Shown piece by piece: positions 23,301-37,890 of a stretch of 64,000 bases of DNA. Position 1 is the stretch's first letter. Each line of letters opens with the position of its first letter. Position numbers and translations under genes: made by a program. The notes beneath the pieces are model-generated. The model was not told the DNA's origin and searched no databases. It saw only the letters and a program-made list of their open reading frames with translations. Source of the stretch: Hippophae tibetana (lineage: Eukaryota; Streptophyta; Magnoliopsida; Rosales; Elaeagnaceae); NCBI GenBank assembly GCA_037013495.1, contig CM072808.1, forward strand, positions 7,355,319-7,419,318, in the 5' to 3' direction.

Positions 23301-24907
23301 ACCTATAAAGGAGATATTGGTGCCGATCAAGGTTTTTTTTTATATTTTCAATCAATCTCTCTTATGGAAAAAATATTGAGTTGAAAAAAAGAACGGAGAT
23401 TTTGTTCACATTTTCAAAAACAAAAAAACATTTGGTAAATAAGAGTAACAACTTTCAACGAAGATAACTTTTTACTCGGGTATCGAAACGAATATTATAA
23501 TTTATTAAATGGAAGCTCGTATCAAATTACACAATATGCATTTGTCTCGAAAGAAAAAAATCGTTTTTGTACCCAAATAACATCGTTTACATCACTTATT
23601 TTGTGTTTAAAGATTTTGACGCAGGATTTTCATTTTACTTACTTTCGGTTTAATTCAAGAGAGCTATAAAGGGGATATTGGTGCCGACATAGGGTTTTCT
23701 TTATTTATATTTTCAATCAATCTCTTTTATTGAAAAAAATAGGGAAGAGAAAAAGAAAATGAATGTTGTTCACATTTTCAAAATCGAAAACACATTTGGA
23801 AAATATGAGTTACAACTTTCAACGGAGATAACTTTTGACTGGGGTATCGAAACGAATATTATAATATATCAAATTAAAGCTCGTATCAAATTAAACAATA
23901 TGCATTTTCCTCGAAAGGAAAATCATTTTTGTACCCAAATAACATCGTTTACATCATTTATTTACTGTTTAAAGTTTTTGACGCACCATTTTCATTTTAC
24001 TTACTTCCGGTTTAATTCAATAGAGCTATAAAGGAGATATTGGTGCCGATCAAGGTTTGTTTTTTATATTTTCAATCAATCTCTCTTATTGAAAAAATAT
24101 TGAGTAGAAAAAAAGAACGGAGATGTTGTTAACATTTTCAAAAACAAAAAGAAATTTGGTAAATAAGTGTAAAAACTTTCAAAGGAGATAACTTTTTACT
24201 CGGGTATCGAAACGAATATTATAATTTATTAAATGGATGCTCGTATCAAATTACACAATATGCATTGGTCATGCAAGAAAAAATTCGTTTTTGTACCCAA
24301 ATAACATCATTTACATAATTTATTTAGTGTTTAAAGTTTTTGACGCAGCATTTTCATTTTACTTACTTCAGATTTAATTCAATAGAGCTATAAAGGAGAT
24401 ATTGGTGCCGACCTAGGTTTGTTTATTTATATTTTCAATCAATCTCTTTTATTGAAAAAAATAGGGAAGAGAAAAAGAAAATGAATGTTTTTCACATTTT
24501 CAAAATCGAAAACACATTTGGAAAATATGAGTTACAACTTTCAACGGACATAACTTTTGACTGGGGTATCGAAACGAAAATTATAATATATCAAATTAAA
24601 GCTCGTATCAAATTAAAAAATATGCATTTTCCTCGAAAGGAAAATCATTTTTTTACCCAAATAACATCGTTTACATCACTTATTTACTGTTTAAGGTTTT
24701 TGACGCAATATTTTCATTTTACTTACCTCCGGTTTAATTCAATAGACCTATAAAGGAGATATTGGTGCCGATCTAGGTTTGTTTTTTTATATTTTCAATA
24801 AATCTCTCTTATTGAAAAAATATTGGGTAGAAAAAAAGAATGTAGATGTCGTTAACATTTTCAAAAACAAAAAAACATTTGGTAAATAATTGTAAAAACT
24901 TCCAAAG
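20400..24907. repeat. Large duplication, left member (offset 12,983 bp)
   Basis: This stretch of about 4.5 kb is repeated at about 33,383-37,890. The offset of 12,983 bp is constant at monomers starting 20,868, 21,589, 22,313, 23,759 and 24,481. Shared rare markers include 'taaatcaatagacc' (20,401 and 33,384), 'ctcccttattg', 'gagttacctctttc' and 'cctcgaaagaaaaatc'. The pair diverges at the 'tcattttt' versus 'tggttttt' difference just after 24.9/37.9 kb. Confidence 0.92.
22740..24907. repeat. 2,168-bp hexamer block, copy 3
   Basis: The order is B-A'-B-A-B-A, 7,576 bp after copy 2. It has 'catcatttacatc' in A' (near 23,220), shared with copy 4 (near 36,210), and 'atgcatttgtctcg' shared with copy 2. 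It therefore links copies 2 and 4 in the duplication series. Confidence 0.93.
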
Positions 24908-25367
24908 GAGATAACTTTTTACTCGGGTATCGAAACGAATATTATAATTTATTAAATGGAAGCTCGTATCAAATTACACAATATGCATTGGTCATGCAAG
25001 AAAAAAATCATTTTTGTACCCAAATAACATCGTTTACATCATTGATTTATTGTTTAAAGTTTTTGACGTAGCATTTTCATTTTACTTACTTCACGTTTAA
25101 TTCAATAGAGCTATAAAGGAGATATTGGTGCCGACCTAGGTTTGTTTATTTATATTTTCAATCAATCTCTCTAACAGAAAAAAATAGAGAAGAGAAAAAG
25201 AAAATGAATGTTGTTCACATTTTCAAAATCGAAAACACATTTCGAAAATATGAGTTACAACTTTCTACGGAGATAACTTTTGACTGGGGTATCAAAACGA
25301 ATATTATATAATCAAATTAAAGCTCGTATCAAATTAAACAATATGCATTTTCCTCGAAAGGAAAATC

Positions 25368-28250
25368 ATTTTTTACCCAAATAACATCGTTTACATCACT
25401 TATTTACTGTTTAAAGTTTTTGACGCAATATTTTCATTTTACTTACTTCCGGTTTAATTCAAGAGAGCTATAAAGGGGATATTGGTGCCGACATAGGGTT
25501 TTCTTTATTTATATTTTCAATCAATCTCTTTTATTGAAAAAAATAGGGAAGAGAAAAAGAAAATGAATGTTGTTCACATTTTCAAAATCGAAAACACATT
25601 TGGAAAATATGAGTTACAACTTTCAACGGAGATAACTTTTGACTGGGGTATCGAAACGAAAATTATAATATATAAAATTAAAGCTCGTATCAAATTAAAC
25701 AATATGCATTTTCCTCGAAAGGAAAATCATTTTTGTACATAAATAACATCATTTACATCACTTATTAACTGTTTAAAGTTTTTGACGCACTATTTTCATT
25801 TTACTTACGTCCGGTTTAATTCAATAGATCTATAAAGGAGTATTGGTGCCGATCTAGGTTTGTTTTTTTATATTTTCAATCAATCTCTCTTATTGAAAAA
25901 ATATTGAGTAGAAAAAAAGAACAGAGATGTTGTTAACATTTTCAAAAACAAAAAAACATTTGGTACATAAGTGTAAAAGCTTTCAAACTAGATAACTTTT
26001 TACTCGAGTATCGAAACGAATATTATAATTTATTAAATGGAAGCTCGTATCAAATTACACAATATGCATGGGTCATCCAAGAAAAAAATCGTTTTTGTAC
26101 CCAAATAACATCGTTTAAATCATTTATTTAGTGTTTAAAGTTTTTGACGCAGTATTTTCATTTTACTTACTTCACGTTTAATTCAATCGAGCTATAAAGA
26201 AGATATTGGAGCCGACCTAGGTTTGTTTATTTATATATTCAATCAATCTCTCTTATTGAAAAAAATAGAGAAGAGAAAAAGAAAATGAATGTTGTTCACA
26301 TTTTCAAAATAGAAAACACATTTGGTAAATATGAGTTACAACTTTCAATAGAAATAACTTTTGATTGGGGTATCGAAACGAATATTATAATATATCAAAT
26401 TAAACCTCGTATCAAATTAAAAAATATGCATTTTCCTCGAAAGGAAAATCATTTTTGTACCCAAATAACATCGTTTACATCACTTATTTACTGTTTAAAG
26501 TTTTTGACGCACCATTTTCATTTGACTTACTTCCGGTTTAATTCAATAGAGCTATAAAGGAGATATTGGTGCCGATCAAGGTTTGTTTTTTATATTTTCA
26601 ATCAATCTCTCTTATTGAAAAAATATTGAGTAGAAAAAAAGAACGGAGATGTTGTTAACATTTTCAAAAACAAAAAAACATTTGGTAAATAAGTGAAAAA
26701 ACTTTCAAAAGAGATAACTTTTTACTCGAGTATCGAAACGAATATTATAATTTATTAAATGGAAGCTCGTATCAAATTACACAATATGCATTGGTCATGC
26801 AAGAAAAAATTCATTTTTGTACCCAAATAACATCGTTTACATCATTTATTTAGTGTTTATAGTTTTTGACGCAGCATTTTCATTTTACTTACTTCAGATT
26901 TAATTCAAGAGAGTTATAAAGGAGATATTGGTGCCGACCTAGGTTTGTTTATTTATATTTTCAATCAATCTCTTTTATTGAAAAAAATAGGGAAGAGAAA
27001 AAGAAAATGAATGTTGTTCACATTTTCAAAATCGAAAACACATTTGGAAAATATGAGTTACAACTTTCTACGGAGATAACTTTTGACTGGGGTATCAAAA
27101 CGAATATTATATAATCAAATTAACGCTCGTATCAAATTAAACAATATGCATTTTCCTCGAAAGGAAAATCATTTTTTACCCAAATAACATCGTTTACATC
27201 ACTTATTTACTGTTTAAAGTTTTTGACGCAATATTTTCATTTTACTTACCTCCGGTTTAATTCAATAGAACTATAAAGGAGATATTGGTGCCGACCTAGG
27301 TTTGTTTATTTATATTTTCAATCAATCTCTCTTATTGAAAAAAATAGGGAAGAGAAAAAGAAAATGAATGTTGTTCACATTTTCAAAATCAAAAACACAT
27401 TTGGTAAATATGAGTTACAACTTTCAACGGAGATAACTTTTGACTGGGGTATCCAAACGAATATTATAATATATAAAATTAAAGCTCGTATCAAATTAAA
27501 CAATATGCATTTTCCTCGAAAGGAAAATCATTTTTGTACCCAAATAACATCGTTTACATCACTTATTTACTGTTTAAAGTTTTTGACGCAATATTTTCAT
27601 TTTACTTACCTCCGGTTTAAATCAATAGACCTATAAAGGAGATATTGGTGCCGATCTAGGTTTTTTTTTTTTATTTTCAATAAATCTCCCTTATTGAAAA
27701 AATATTGAGTAGAAAAAAAGAACGGAGATGTCGTTAACATTTTCAAAAACAAAAAAACATTTGGTAAATAAGTGTAAAAACTTCCAAAGGAGATAACTTT
27801 TTACTCGGGTATCGAAACGAATATTATAATTTATTAAATGGAAGCTCGTATCAAATTACACAATATGCATTGGTCATGCAAGAAAAAAATCATTTTTGTA
27901 CCCAAATAACATCGTTTACATCATTTATTTATTGTTTAAAGTTTTTGACGTAGCATTTTCATTTTACTTACTTCACGTTTAATTCAATAGAGCTATAAAG
28001 GAGATATTGGTGCCGACGTAGGTTTGTTTATTTATATTTTCAATCAATCTCTCTTATTGAAAAAATAGGGAAGAGAAAAAGAAAATGAATGTTGTTCACA
28101 TTTTCAAAATCAAAAACACATTTGGTAAATATGAGTTACCTCTTTCAACGGAGATAACTTTTGACTGGGGTATCCAAACGAATATTATAATATATAACAT
28201 TAAAGCTCGTATCAAATTAAACAATATGCATTTTCCTCGAAAGGAAAATC
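25368..28250. repeat. 2,883-bp octamer HOR, copy a
   Basis: The unit opens in the 3' half of an A monomer at 'cattttttaccc' and ends in the chimeric A monomer at 28,085-28,250. It contains the A monomers beginning 25,564 ('cgaaaattat'), 26,285, 27,004, 27,364 and 28,085 (the last cut by the junction), with B monomers between. Copies a and b share a poly-T variant lacking 'ta' (about 13 t's then 'attttc' at 27,660 and 30,543), so these two are sisters. Confidence 0.94.
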
Positions 28251-31133
28251 ATTTTTTACCCAAATAACATCGTTTACATCACTTATTTACTGTTTAAAGT
28301 TTTTGACGCAATATTTTCATTTTACTTACTTCCGGTTTAATTCAAGAGAGCTATAAAGGGGATATTGGTGCCGACATAGGGTTTTCTTTATTTATATTTT
28401 CAATCAATCTCTTTTATTGAAAAAAATAGGGAAGAGAAAAAGAAAATGAATGTTGTTCACATTTTCAAAATCGAAAACACATTTGGAAAATATGAGTTAC
28501 AACTTTCAACGGAGATAACTTTTGACTGGGGTATCGAAACGAAAATTATAATATATAAAATTAAAGCTCGTATCAAATTAAACAATATGCATTTTCCTCG
28601 AAAGGAAAATCATTTTTGTACATAAATAACATCATTTACATCACTTATTAACTGTTTAAAGTTTTTGACGCACTATTTTCATTTTACTTACGTCCGGTTT
28701 AATTCAATAGATCTATAAAGGAGTATTGGTGCCGATCTAGGTTTGTTTTTTTATATTTTCAATCAATCTCTCTTATTGAAAAAATATTGAGTAGAAAAAA
28801 AGAACAGAGATGTTGTTAACATTTTCAAAAACAAAAAAACATTTGGTACATAAGTGTAAAAGCTTTCAAACTAGATAACTTTTTACTCGAGTATCGAAAC
28901 GAATATTATAATTTATTAAATGGAAGCTCGTATCAAATTACACAATATGCATGGGTCATCCAAGAAAAAAATCGTTTTTGTACCCAAATAACATCGTTTA
29001 AATCATTTATTTAGTGTTTAAAGTTTTTGACGCAGTATTTTCATTTTACTTACTTCACGTTTAATTCAATCGAGCTATAAAGAAGATATTGGAGCCGACC
29101 TAGGTTTGTTTATTTATATATTCAATCAATCTCTCTTATTGAAAAAAATAGAGAAGAGAAAAAGAAAATGAATGTTGTTCACATTTTCAAAATAGAAAAC
29201 ACATTTGGTAAATATGAGTTACAACTTTCAATAGAAATAACTTTTGATTGGGGTATCGAAACGAATATTATAATATATCAAATTAAACCTCGTATCAAAT
29301 TAAAAAATATGCATTTTCCTCGAAAGGAAAATCATTTTTGTACCCAAATAACATCGTTTACATCACTTATTTACTGTTTAAAGTTTTTGACGCACCATTT
29401 TCATTTGACTTACTTCCGGTTTAATTCAATAGAGCTATAAAGGAGATATTGGTGCCGATCAAGGTTTGTTTTTTATATTTTCAATCAATCTCTCTTATTG
29501 AAAAAATATTGAGTAGAAAAAAAGAACGGAGATGTTGTTAACATTTTCAAAAACAAAAAAACATTTGGTAAATAAGTGAAAAAACTTTCAAAAGAGATAA
29601 CTTTTTACTCGAGTATCGAAACGAATATTATAATTTATTAAATGGAAGCTCGTATCAAATTACACAATATGCATTGGTCATGCAAGAAAAAATTCATTTT
29701 TGTACCCAAATAACATCGTTTACATCATTTATTTAGTGTTTATAGTTTTTGACGCAGCATTTTCATTTTACTTACTTCAGATTTAATTCAAGAGAGTTAT
29801 AAAGGAGATATTGGTGCCGACCTAGGTTTGTTTATTTATATTTTCAATCAATCTCTTTTATTGAAAAAAATAGGGAAGAGAAAAAGAAAATGAATGTTGT
29901 TCACATTTTCAAAATCGAAAACACATTTGGAAAATATGAGTTACAACTTTCTACGGAGATAACTTTTGACTGGGGTATCAAAACGAATATTATATAATCA
30001 AATTAACGCTCGTATCAAATTAAACAATATGCATTTTCCTCGAAAGGAAAATCATTTTTTACCCAAATAACATCGTTTACATCACTTATTTACTGTTTAA
30101 AGTTTTTGACGCAATATTTTCATTTTACTTACCTCCGGTTTAATTCAATAGAACTATAAAGGAGATATTGGTGCCGACCTAGGTTTGTTTATTTATATTT
30201 TCAATCAATCTCTCTTATTGAAAAAAATAGGGAAGAGAAAAAGAAAATGAATGTTGTTCACATTTTCAAAATCAAAAACACATTTGGTAAATATGAGTTA
30301 CAACTTTCAACGGAGATAACTTTTGACTGGGGTATCCAAACGAATATTATAATATATAAAATTAAAGCTCGTATCAAATTAAACAATATGCATTTTCCTC
30401 GAAAGGAAAATCATTTTTGTACCCAAATAACATCGTTTACATCACTTATTTACTGTTTAAAGTTTTTGACGCAATATTTTCATTTTACTTACCTCCGGTT
30501 TAAATCAATAGACCTATAAAGGAGATATTGGTGCCGATCTAGGTTTTTTTTTTTTATTTTCAATAAATCTCCCTTATTGAAAAAATATTGAGTAGAAAAA
30601 AAGAACGGAGATGTCGTTAACATTTTCAAAAACAAAAAAACATTTGGTAAATAAGTGTAAAAACTTCCAAAGGAGATAACTTTTTACTCGGGTATCGAAA
30701 CGAATATTATAATTTATTAAATGGAAGCTCGTATCAAATTACACAATATGCATTGGTCATGCAAGAAAAAAATCATTTTTGTACCCAAATAACATCGTTT
30801 ACATCATTTATTTATTGTTTAAAGTTTTTGACGTAGCATTTTCATTTTACTTACTTCACGTTTAATTCAATAGAGCTATAAAGGAGATATTGGTGCCGAC
30901 GTAGGTTTGTTTATTTATATTTTCAATCAATCTCTCTTATTGAAAAAATAGGGAAGAGAAAAAGAAAATGAATGTTGTTCACATTTTCAAAATCAAAAAC
31001 ACATTTGGTAAATATGAGTTACCTCTTTCAACGGAGATAACTTTTGACTGGGGTATCCAAACGAATATTATAATATATAACATTAAAGCTCGTATCAAAT
31101 TAAACAATATGCATTTTCCTCGAAAGGAAAATC
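28251..31133. repeat. 2,883-bp octamer HOR, copy b
   Basis: This is a direct tandem copy of the preceding unit; every marker monomer is displaced by exactly 2,883 bp (26,285 to 29,168; 27,364 to 30,247; 28,085 to 30,968). I saw essentially no differences from copy a in the stretches compared. Both ends are the same chimeric A-monomer junction, as expected for unequal crossover. Confidence 0.95.
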
Positions 31134-34016
31134 ATTTTTTACCCAAATAACATCGTTTACATCACTTATTTACTGTTTAAAGTTTTTGACGCAATATTTT
31201 CATTTTACTTACTTCCGGTTTAATTCAAGAGAGCTATAAAGGGGATATTGGTGCCGACATAGGGTTTTCTTTATTTATATTTTCAATCAATCTCTTTTAT
31301 TGAAAAAAATAGGGAAGAGAAAAAGAAAATGAATGTTGTTCACATTTTCAAAATCGAAAACACATTTGGAAAATATGAGTTACAACTTTCAACGGAGATA
31401 ACTTTTGACTGGGGTATCGAAACGAAAATTATAATATATAAAATTAAAGCTCGTATCAAATTAAACAATATGCATTTTCCTCGAAAGGAAAATCATTTTT
31501 GTACATAAATAACATCATTTACATCACTTATTAACTGTTTAAAGTTTTTGACGCACTATTTTCATTTTACTTACGTCCGGTTTAATTCAATAGATCTATA
31601 AAGGAGTATTGGTGCCGATCTAGGTTTGTTTTTTTATATTTTCAATCAATCTCTCTTATTGAAAAAATATTGAGTAGAAAAAAAGAACAGAGATGTTGTT
31701 AACATTTTCAAAAACAAAAAAACATTTGGTACATAAGTGTAAAAGCTTTCAAACTAGATAACTTTTTACTCGAGTATCGAAACGAATATTATAATTTATT
31801 AAATGGAAGCTCGTATCAAATTACACAATATGCATGGGTCATCCAAGAAAAAAATCGTTTTTGTACCCAAATAACATCGTTTAAATCATTTATTTAGTGT
31901 TTAAAGTTTTTGACGCAGTATTTTCATTTTACTTACTTCACGTTTAATTCAATCGAGCTATAAAGAAGATATTGGAGCCGACCTAGGTTTGTTTATTTAT
32001 ATATTCAATCAATCTCTCTTATTGAAAAAAATAGAGAAGAGAAAAAGAAAATGAATGTTGTTCACATTTTCAAAATAGAAAACACATTTGGTAAATATGA
32101 GTTACAACTTTCAATAGAAATAACTTTTGATTGGGGTATCGAAACGAATATTATAATATATCAAATTAAACCTCGTATCAAATTAAAAAATATGCATTTT
32201 CCTCGAAAGGAAAATCATTTTTGTACCCAAATAACATCGTTTACATCACTTATTTACTGTTTAAAGTTTTTGACGCACCATTTTCATTTGACTTACTTCC
32301 GGTTTAATTCAATAGAGCTATAAAGGAGATATTGGTGCCGATCAAGGTTTGTTTTTTATATTTTCAATCAATCTCTCTTATTGAAAAAATATTGAGTAGA
32401 AAAAAAGAACGGAGATGTTGTTAACATTTTCAAAAACAAAAAAACATTTGGTAAATAAGTGAAAAAACTTTCAAAAGAGATAACTTTTTACTCGAGTATC
32501 GAAACGAATATTATAATTTATTAAATGGAAGCTCGTATCAAATTACACAATATGCATTGGTCATGCAAGAAAAAATTCATTTTTGTACCCAAATAACATC
32601 GTTTACATCATTTATTTAGTGTTTATAGTTTTTGACGCAGCATTTTCATTTTACTTACTTCAGATTTAATTCAAGAGAGTTATAAAGGAGATATTGGTGC
32701 CGACCTAGGTTTGTTTATTTATATTTTCAATCAATCTCTTTTATTGAAAAAAATAGGGAAGAGAAAAAGAAAATGAATGTTGTTCACATTTTCAAAATCG
32801 AAAACACATTTGGAAAATATGAGTTACAACTTTCTACGGAGATAACTTTTGACTGGGGTATCAAAACGAATATTATATCATCAAATTAACGCTCGTATCA
32901 AATTAAACAATATGCATTTTCCTCGAAAGGAAAATCATTTTTTACCCAAATAACATCGTTTACATCACTTATTTACTGTTTAAAGTTTTTGACGCAATAT
33001 TTTCATTTTACTTACCTCCGGTTTAATTCAATAGAACTATAAAGGAGATATTTGTGCCGACCTAGGTTTGTTTATTTATATTTTCAATCAATCTCTCTTA
33101 TTGAAAAAAATAGGGAAGAGAAAAAGAAAATGAATGTTGTTCACATTTTCAAAATCAAAAACACATTTGGTAAATATGAGTTACAACTTTCAACGGAGAT
33201 AACTTTTGACTGGGGTATCCAAACGAATATTATAATATATAAAATTAAAGCTCGTATCAAATTAAACAATATGCATTTTCCTCGAAAGGAAAATCATTTT
33301 TGTACCCAAATAACATCGTTTACATCACTTATTTACTGTTTAAAGTTTTTGACGCAATATTTTCATTTTACTTACCTCCGGTTTAAATCAATAGACCTAT
33401 AAAGGAGATATTGGTGCCGATCTAGGTTTTTTTTTTATATTTTCAATAAATCTCCCTTATTGAAAAAATATTGAGTAGAAAAAAAGAACGGAGATGTCGT
33501 TAACATTTTCAAAAACAAAAAAACATTTGGTAAATAAGTGTAAAAACTTCCAAAGGAGATAACTTTTTACTCGGGTATCGAAACGAATATTATAATTTAT
33601 TAAATGGAAGCTCGTATCAAATTACACAATATGCATTGGTCATGCAAGAAAAAAATCATTTTTGTACCCAAATAACATCGTTTACATCATTTATTTATTG
33701 TTTAAAGTTTTTGACGTAGCATTTTCATTTTACTTACTTCACGTTTAATTCAATAGAGCTATAAAGGAGATATTGGTGCCGACGTAGGTTTGTTTATTTA
33801 TATTTTCAATCAATCTCTCTTATTGAAAAAATAGGGAAGAGAAAAAGAAAATGAATGTTGTTCACATTTTCAAAATCAAAAACACATTTGGTAAATATGA
33901 GTTACCTCTTTCAACGGAGATAACTTTTGACTGGGGTATCCAAACGAATATTATAATATATAACATTAAAGCTCGTATCAAATTAAACAATATGCATTTT
34001 CCTCGAAAGGAAAATC
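31134..34016. repeat. 2,883-bp octamer HOR, copy c
   Basis: This is the third tandem copy, with the same offset of 2,883 bp (32,051; 33,130; 33,851). Private changes are 'tatatcatcaaatt' near 32,875 and 'gatatttgtgcc' near 33,050. The last A monomer is intact ('catttttgtaccc' near 34,020), so copy c exits into the ancestral flank instead of the chimera. That marks the parental right boundary. Confidence 0.94.
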
Positions 34017-37000
34017 ATTTTTGTACCCAAATAACATCGTTTACATCACTTATTTACTATTTAAAGTTTTTGACGCATCATTTTCATTTTACTTACTTCC
34101 AGTTTAATCCAATAGACCTATAAAGGAGATATTGGTGCCGATCAAGGTTTTTTTTATATTTTCAATCAATCTCTCTTATGGAAAAAATATTGAGTAGAAA
34201 AAAAGAACGGAGATGTTGTTCACATTTTCAAAAACAAAAAAACATTTGTTAAATAAGAGTAACAACTTTCAACGGAGATAACTTTTTACTCGGGTATCGA
34301 AACGAATATTATAATTTATTAAATGGATGCTCGTATCAAATTACACAATATGCATTGGTCATACAAGAAAAAATTCGTTTTTGTACCCAAATAACATCGT
34401 TTACATCATTTATTTAGTGTTTCAATTTTTTTGACGCAGCATTTTCATTTTACTTATTTCAGATTTAATTCAATAGAGCTATAAAGGAGATATTGGTGCC
34501 GACCTAGGTTTGTTTATTTATATTTTCAATCAATCTCTCTTATTGAAAAAAATAGGGAAGAGAAAAAGAAAATGAATGTTGTTCAAATTTTCAAAATCAA
34601 AAACACATTTGGTAAATATGAATTACAACTTTCAACGGAGATAACTTTTGACTGGGGTATCCAAACGAATATTATAATATATAAAATTAAAGCTCGTATC
34701 AAATTAAACAATATGTATTTTCCTCGAAAGAAAAATCATTTTTGTACCCAAATAACATCTTTTACATCACTTATTTACTGTTTAAAGTTTTTGATGCAAT
34801 ATTTTCATTTTACTTACCTCCGGTTTAATTCAATAGACCTATAAAGGAGATATTGGTGCCGATCTAGGTTTGTTTTTTTTATATTTTCAATAAATCTCTC
34901 TTATTGAAAAAATATTGAGTAGAAAAAAAGAACGGAGATGTCGTTAACATTTTCAAAAACAAAAAAACATTTGGTAAATAAGTGTAAAAACTTCCAAAGG
35001 AGATAACTTTTTACTCGGGTATCGAAACGAATATTATAATTTATTAAATGGAAGCTCGTATCAAATTACACAATATGCATTGGTCATGCAAGAAAAAAAT
35101 CATTTTTGTACCCAAATAACATCGTTTACATCATTTATTTATTGTTTAAAGTTTTTGACGTAGCATTTTCATTTTACCTACTTCACGTTTAATTCAATAG
35201 AGCAATAAAGGAGATATTGGTGCCGACCTAGGTTTGTTTATTTATATTTTCAATCAATCTCTTTTATTGAAAAAAATAGGGAAGAGAAAAAGAAAATGAA
35301 TGTTGTTCACATTTTCAAAATCGAAAACACATTTGGAAAATATGAGTTACAACTTTCAACGGAGATAACTTTTGACTGGGGCATCGAAACGAATATTATA
35401 ATATATCAAATTAAAGGTCGTATCAAATTAAACAATATGCATTTTCCTCGAAAGGAAAATCATTTTTGTACCCAAATAACATCGTTTACATCACTTATTT
35501 ACTGTTTAAAGTTTTTGACGCACCATTTTCATTTTACTTACTTCCGGTTTAATTCAATAGAGCTATAAAAACGATATTGGTGTCGATCAAGGTTTGTTTT
35601 TTATATTTTCAATCAATCTCTCGTATTGAAAAAATATTGAGTAGAAAAAAAGAACGGAGATGTTGTTAACATTTTCAAAAACTAAAAAATAATTTGGTAA
35701 ATAAGTGTAAAAACTTTCAAAGGAGATAACTTTTTACTCGGGTATCGAAACGAATATTATAATTTATTAAATGGAAGCTCGTATCAAATTACACAATATG
35801 CATTGGTCATGCAAGAAAAAAATGGTTTTTGTACCCAAATAACATGGTTTACATCATTTATTTATTGTTTAAAGTTTTTGACGTAGCATTTTCATTTTAC
35901 TTACTTCACGTTTAATTCAATAGAGCTATAAAGGAGAAATTGGTGTCAACCTAGTTTTCTTTATTTATATTTTCAATCAATCTCTTTTATTGAAAAAAAT
36001 AGGGAAGAGAAAAAGAAAATGAATGTTGTTCACATTTTCAAAATCAAAAACACATTTGGTAAATATGAGTTACAAATTTAAACGGAGATAACTTTTGACT
36101 GGGGTATCCAAACGAATATTATAATATATAAAATTAAAGCTCGTATCAAATTAAACAATATGAATTTTCCTCGAAAGGAAAATCATTTTTGTACCCAAAT
36201 AACATCATTTACATCACTTATTTACTTTTTATAGTTTTTGATGCATTATTTTCATTTTACTTACTTCCGGTTTAATCCAATAGACCTATAAAGGAGATAT
36301 TGGTGCCGATCAAGGTTTTTTTTTATATTTTCAATCAATCTCTCTTATGGAAAAAATATTGAGTTGAAAAAAAGAACGGAGATTTTGTTCACATTTTCAA
36401 AAACAAAAAAACATTTGGTAAATAAGAGTAACAACTTTCAACGAAGATAACTTTTTACTCGGGTATCGAAACGAATACTATAATTTATTAAATGGAAGCT
36501 CGTATCAAATTACACAATATGCATTGGTCTCGAAAGAAAAAAATCGTTTTTGTACCCAAATAACATCGTTTACATCACTTATTTTGTGTTTAAAGATTTT
36601 GACGCAGGATTTTCATTTTACTTACTTTCGGTTTAATTCAAGAGAGCTATAAAGGGGATATTGGTGCCGACATAGGGTTTTCTTTATTTATATTTTCAAT
36701 CAATCTCTTTTATTGAAAAAAATAGGGAAGAGAAAAAGAAAATGAATGTTGTTCACATTTTCAAAATCGAAAACACATTTGGAAAATATGAGTTACAACT
36801 TTCAACGGAGATAACTTTTGACTGGGGTATCGAAACGAATATTATAATATATCAAATTAAAGCTCGTATCAAATTAAACAATATGCATTTTCCTCGAAAG
36901 GAAAATCATTTTTGTACCCAAATAACATCGTTTACATCATTTATTTACTGTTTAAAGTTTTTGACGCACCATTTTCATTTTACTTACTTCCGGTTTAATT

Positions 37001-37890
37001 CAATAGAGCTATAAAGGAGATATTGGTGCCGATCAAGGTTTGTTTTTTATATTTTCAATCAATCTCTCTTATTGAAAAAATATTGAGTAGAAAAAAAGAA
37101 CGGAGATGTTGTTAACATTTTCAAAAACAAAAAGAAATTTGGTAAATAAGTGTAAAAACTTTCAAAGGAGATAACTTTTTACTCGGGTATCGAAACGAAT
37201 ATTATAATTTATTAAATGGATGCTCGTATCAAATTACACAATATGCATTGGTCATGCAAGAAAAAATTCGTTTTTGTACCCAAATAACATCGTTTACATA
37301 ATTTATTTAGTGTTTAAAGTTTTTGACGCAGCATTTTCATTTTACTTACTTCAGATTTAATTCAATAGAGCTATAAAGGAGATATTGGTGCCGACCTAGG
37401 TTTGTTTATTTATATTTTCAATCAATCTCTTTTATTGAAAAAAATAGGGAAGAGAAAAAGAAAATGAATGTTTTTCACATTTTCAAAATCGAAAACACAT
37501 TTGGAAAATATGAGTTACAACTTTCAACGGACATAACTTTTGACTGGGGTATCGAAACGAAAATTATAATATATCAAATTAAAGCTCGTATCAAATTAAA
37601 AAATATGCATTTTCCTCGAAAGGAAAATCATTTTTTTACCCAAATAACATCGTTTACATCACTTATTTACTGTTTAAGGTTTTTGACGCAATATTTTCAT
37701 TTTACTTACCTCCGGTTTAATTCAATAGACCTATAAAGGAGATATTGGTGCCGATCTAGGTTTGTTTTTTTATATTTTCAATAAATCTCTCTTATTGAAA
37801 AAATATTGGGTAGAAAAAAAGAATGGAGATGTCGTTAACATTTTCAAAAACAAAAAAACATTTGGTAAATAATTGTAAAAACTTCCAAAG
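33384..37890. repeat. Large duplication, right member (offset 12,983 bp)
   Basis: This is the partner of 20,400-24,907. It starts inside octamer copy c and runs through hexamer copy 4. Markers 'gagttacctctttc', 'cctcgaaagaaaaatc' and 'gagcaataaagg' occur in the same order and spacing. Confidence 0.92.
35723..37890. repeat. 2,168-bp hexamer block, copy 4
   Basis: The order is B-A'-B-A-B-A, 12,983 bp after copy 3. It has a private 'gaatactataat' change near 36,475 and 'atgcattggtctcg' where copies 2 and 3 have 'tttgtctcg'. It is followed directly by the tetramer block at 37,891. Confidence 0.94.
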
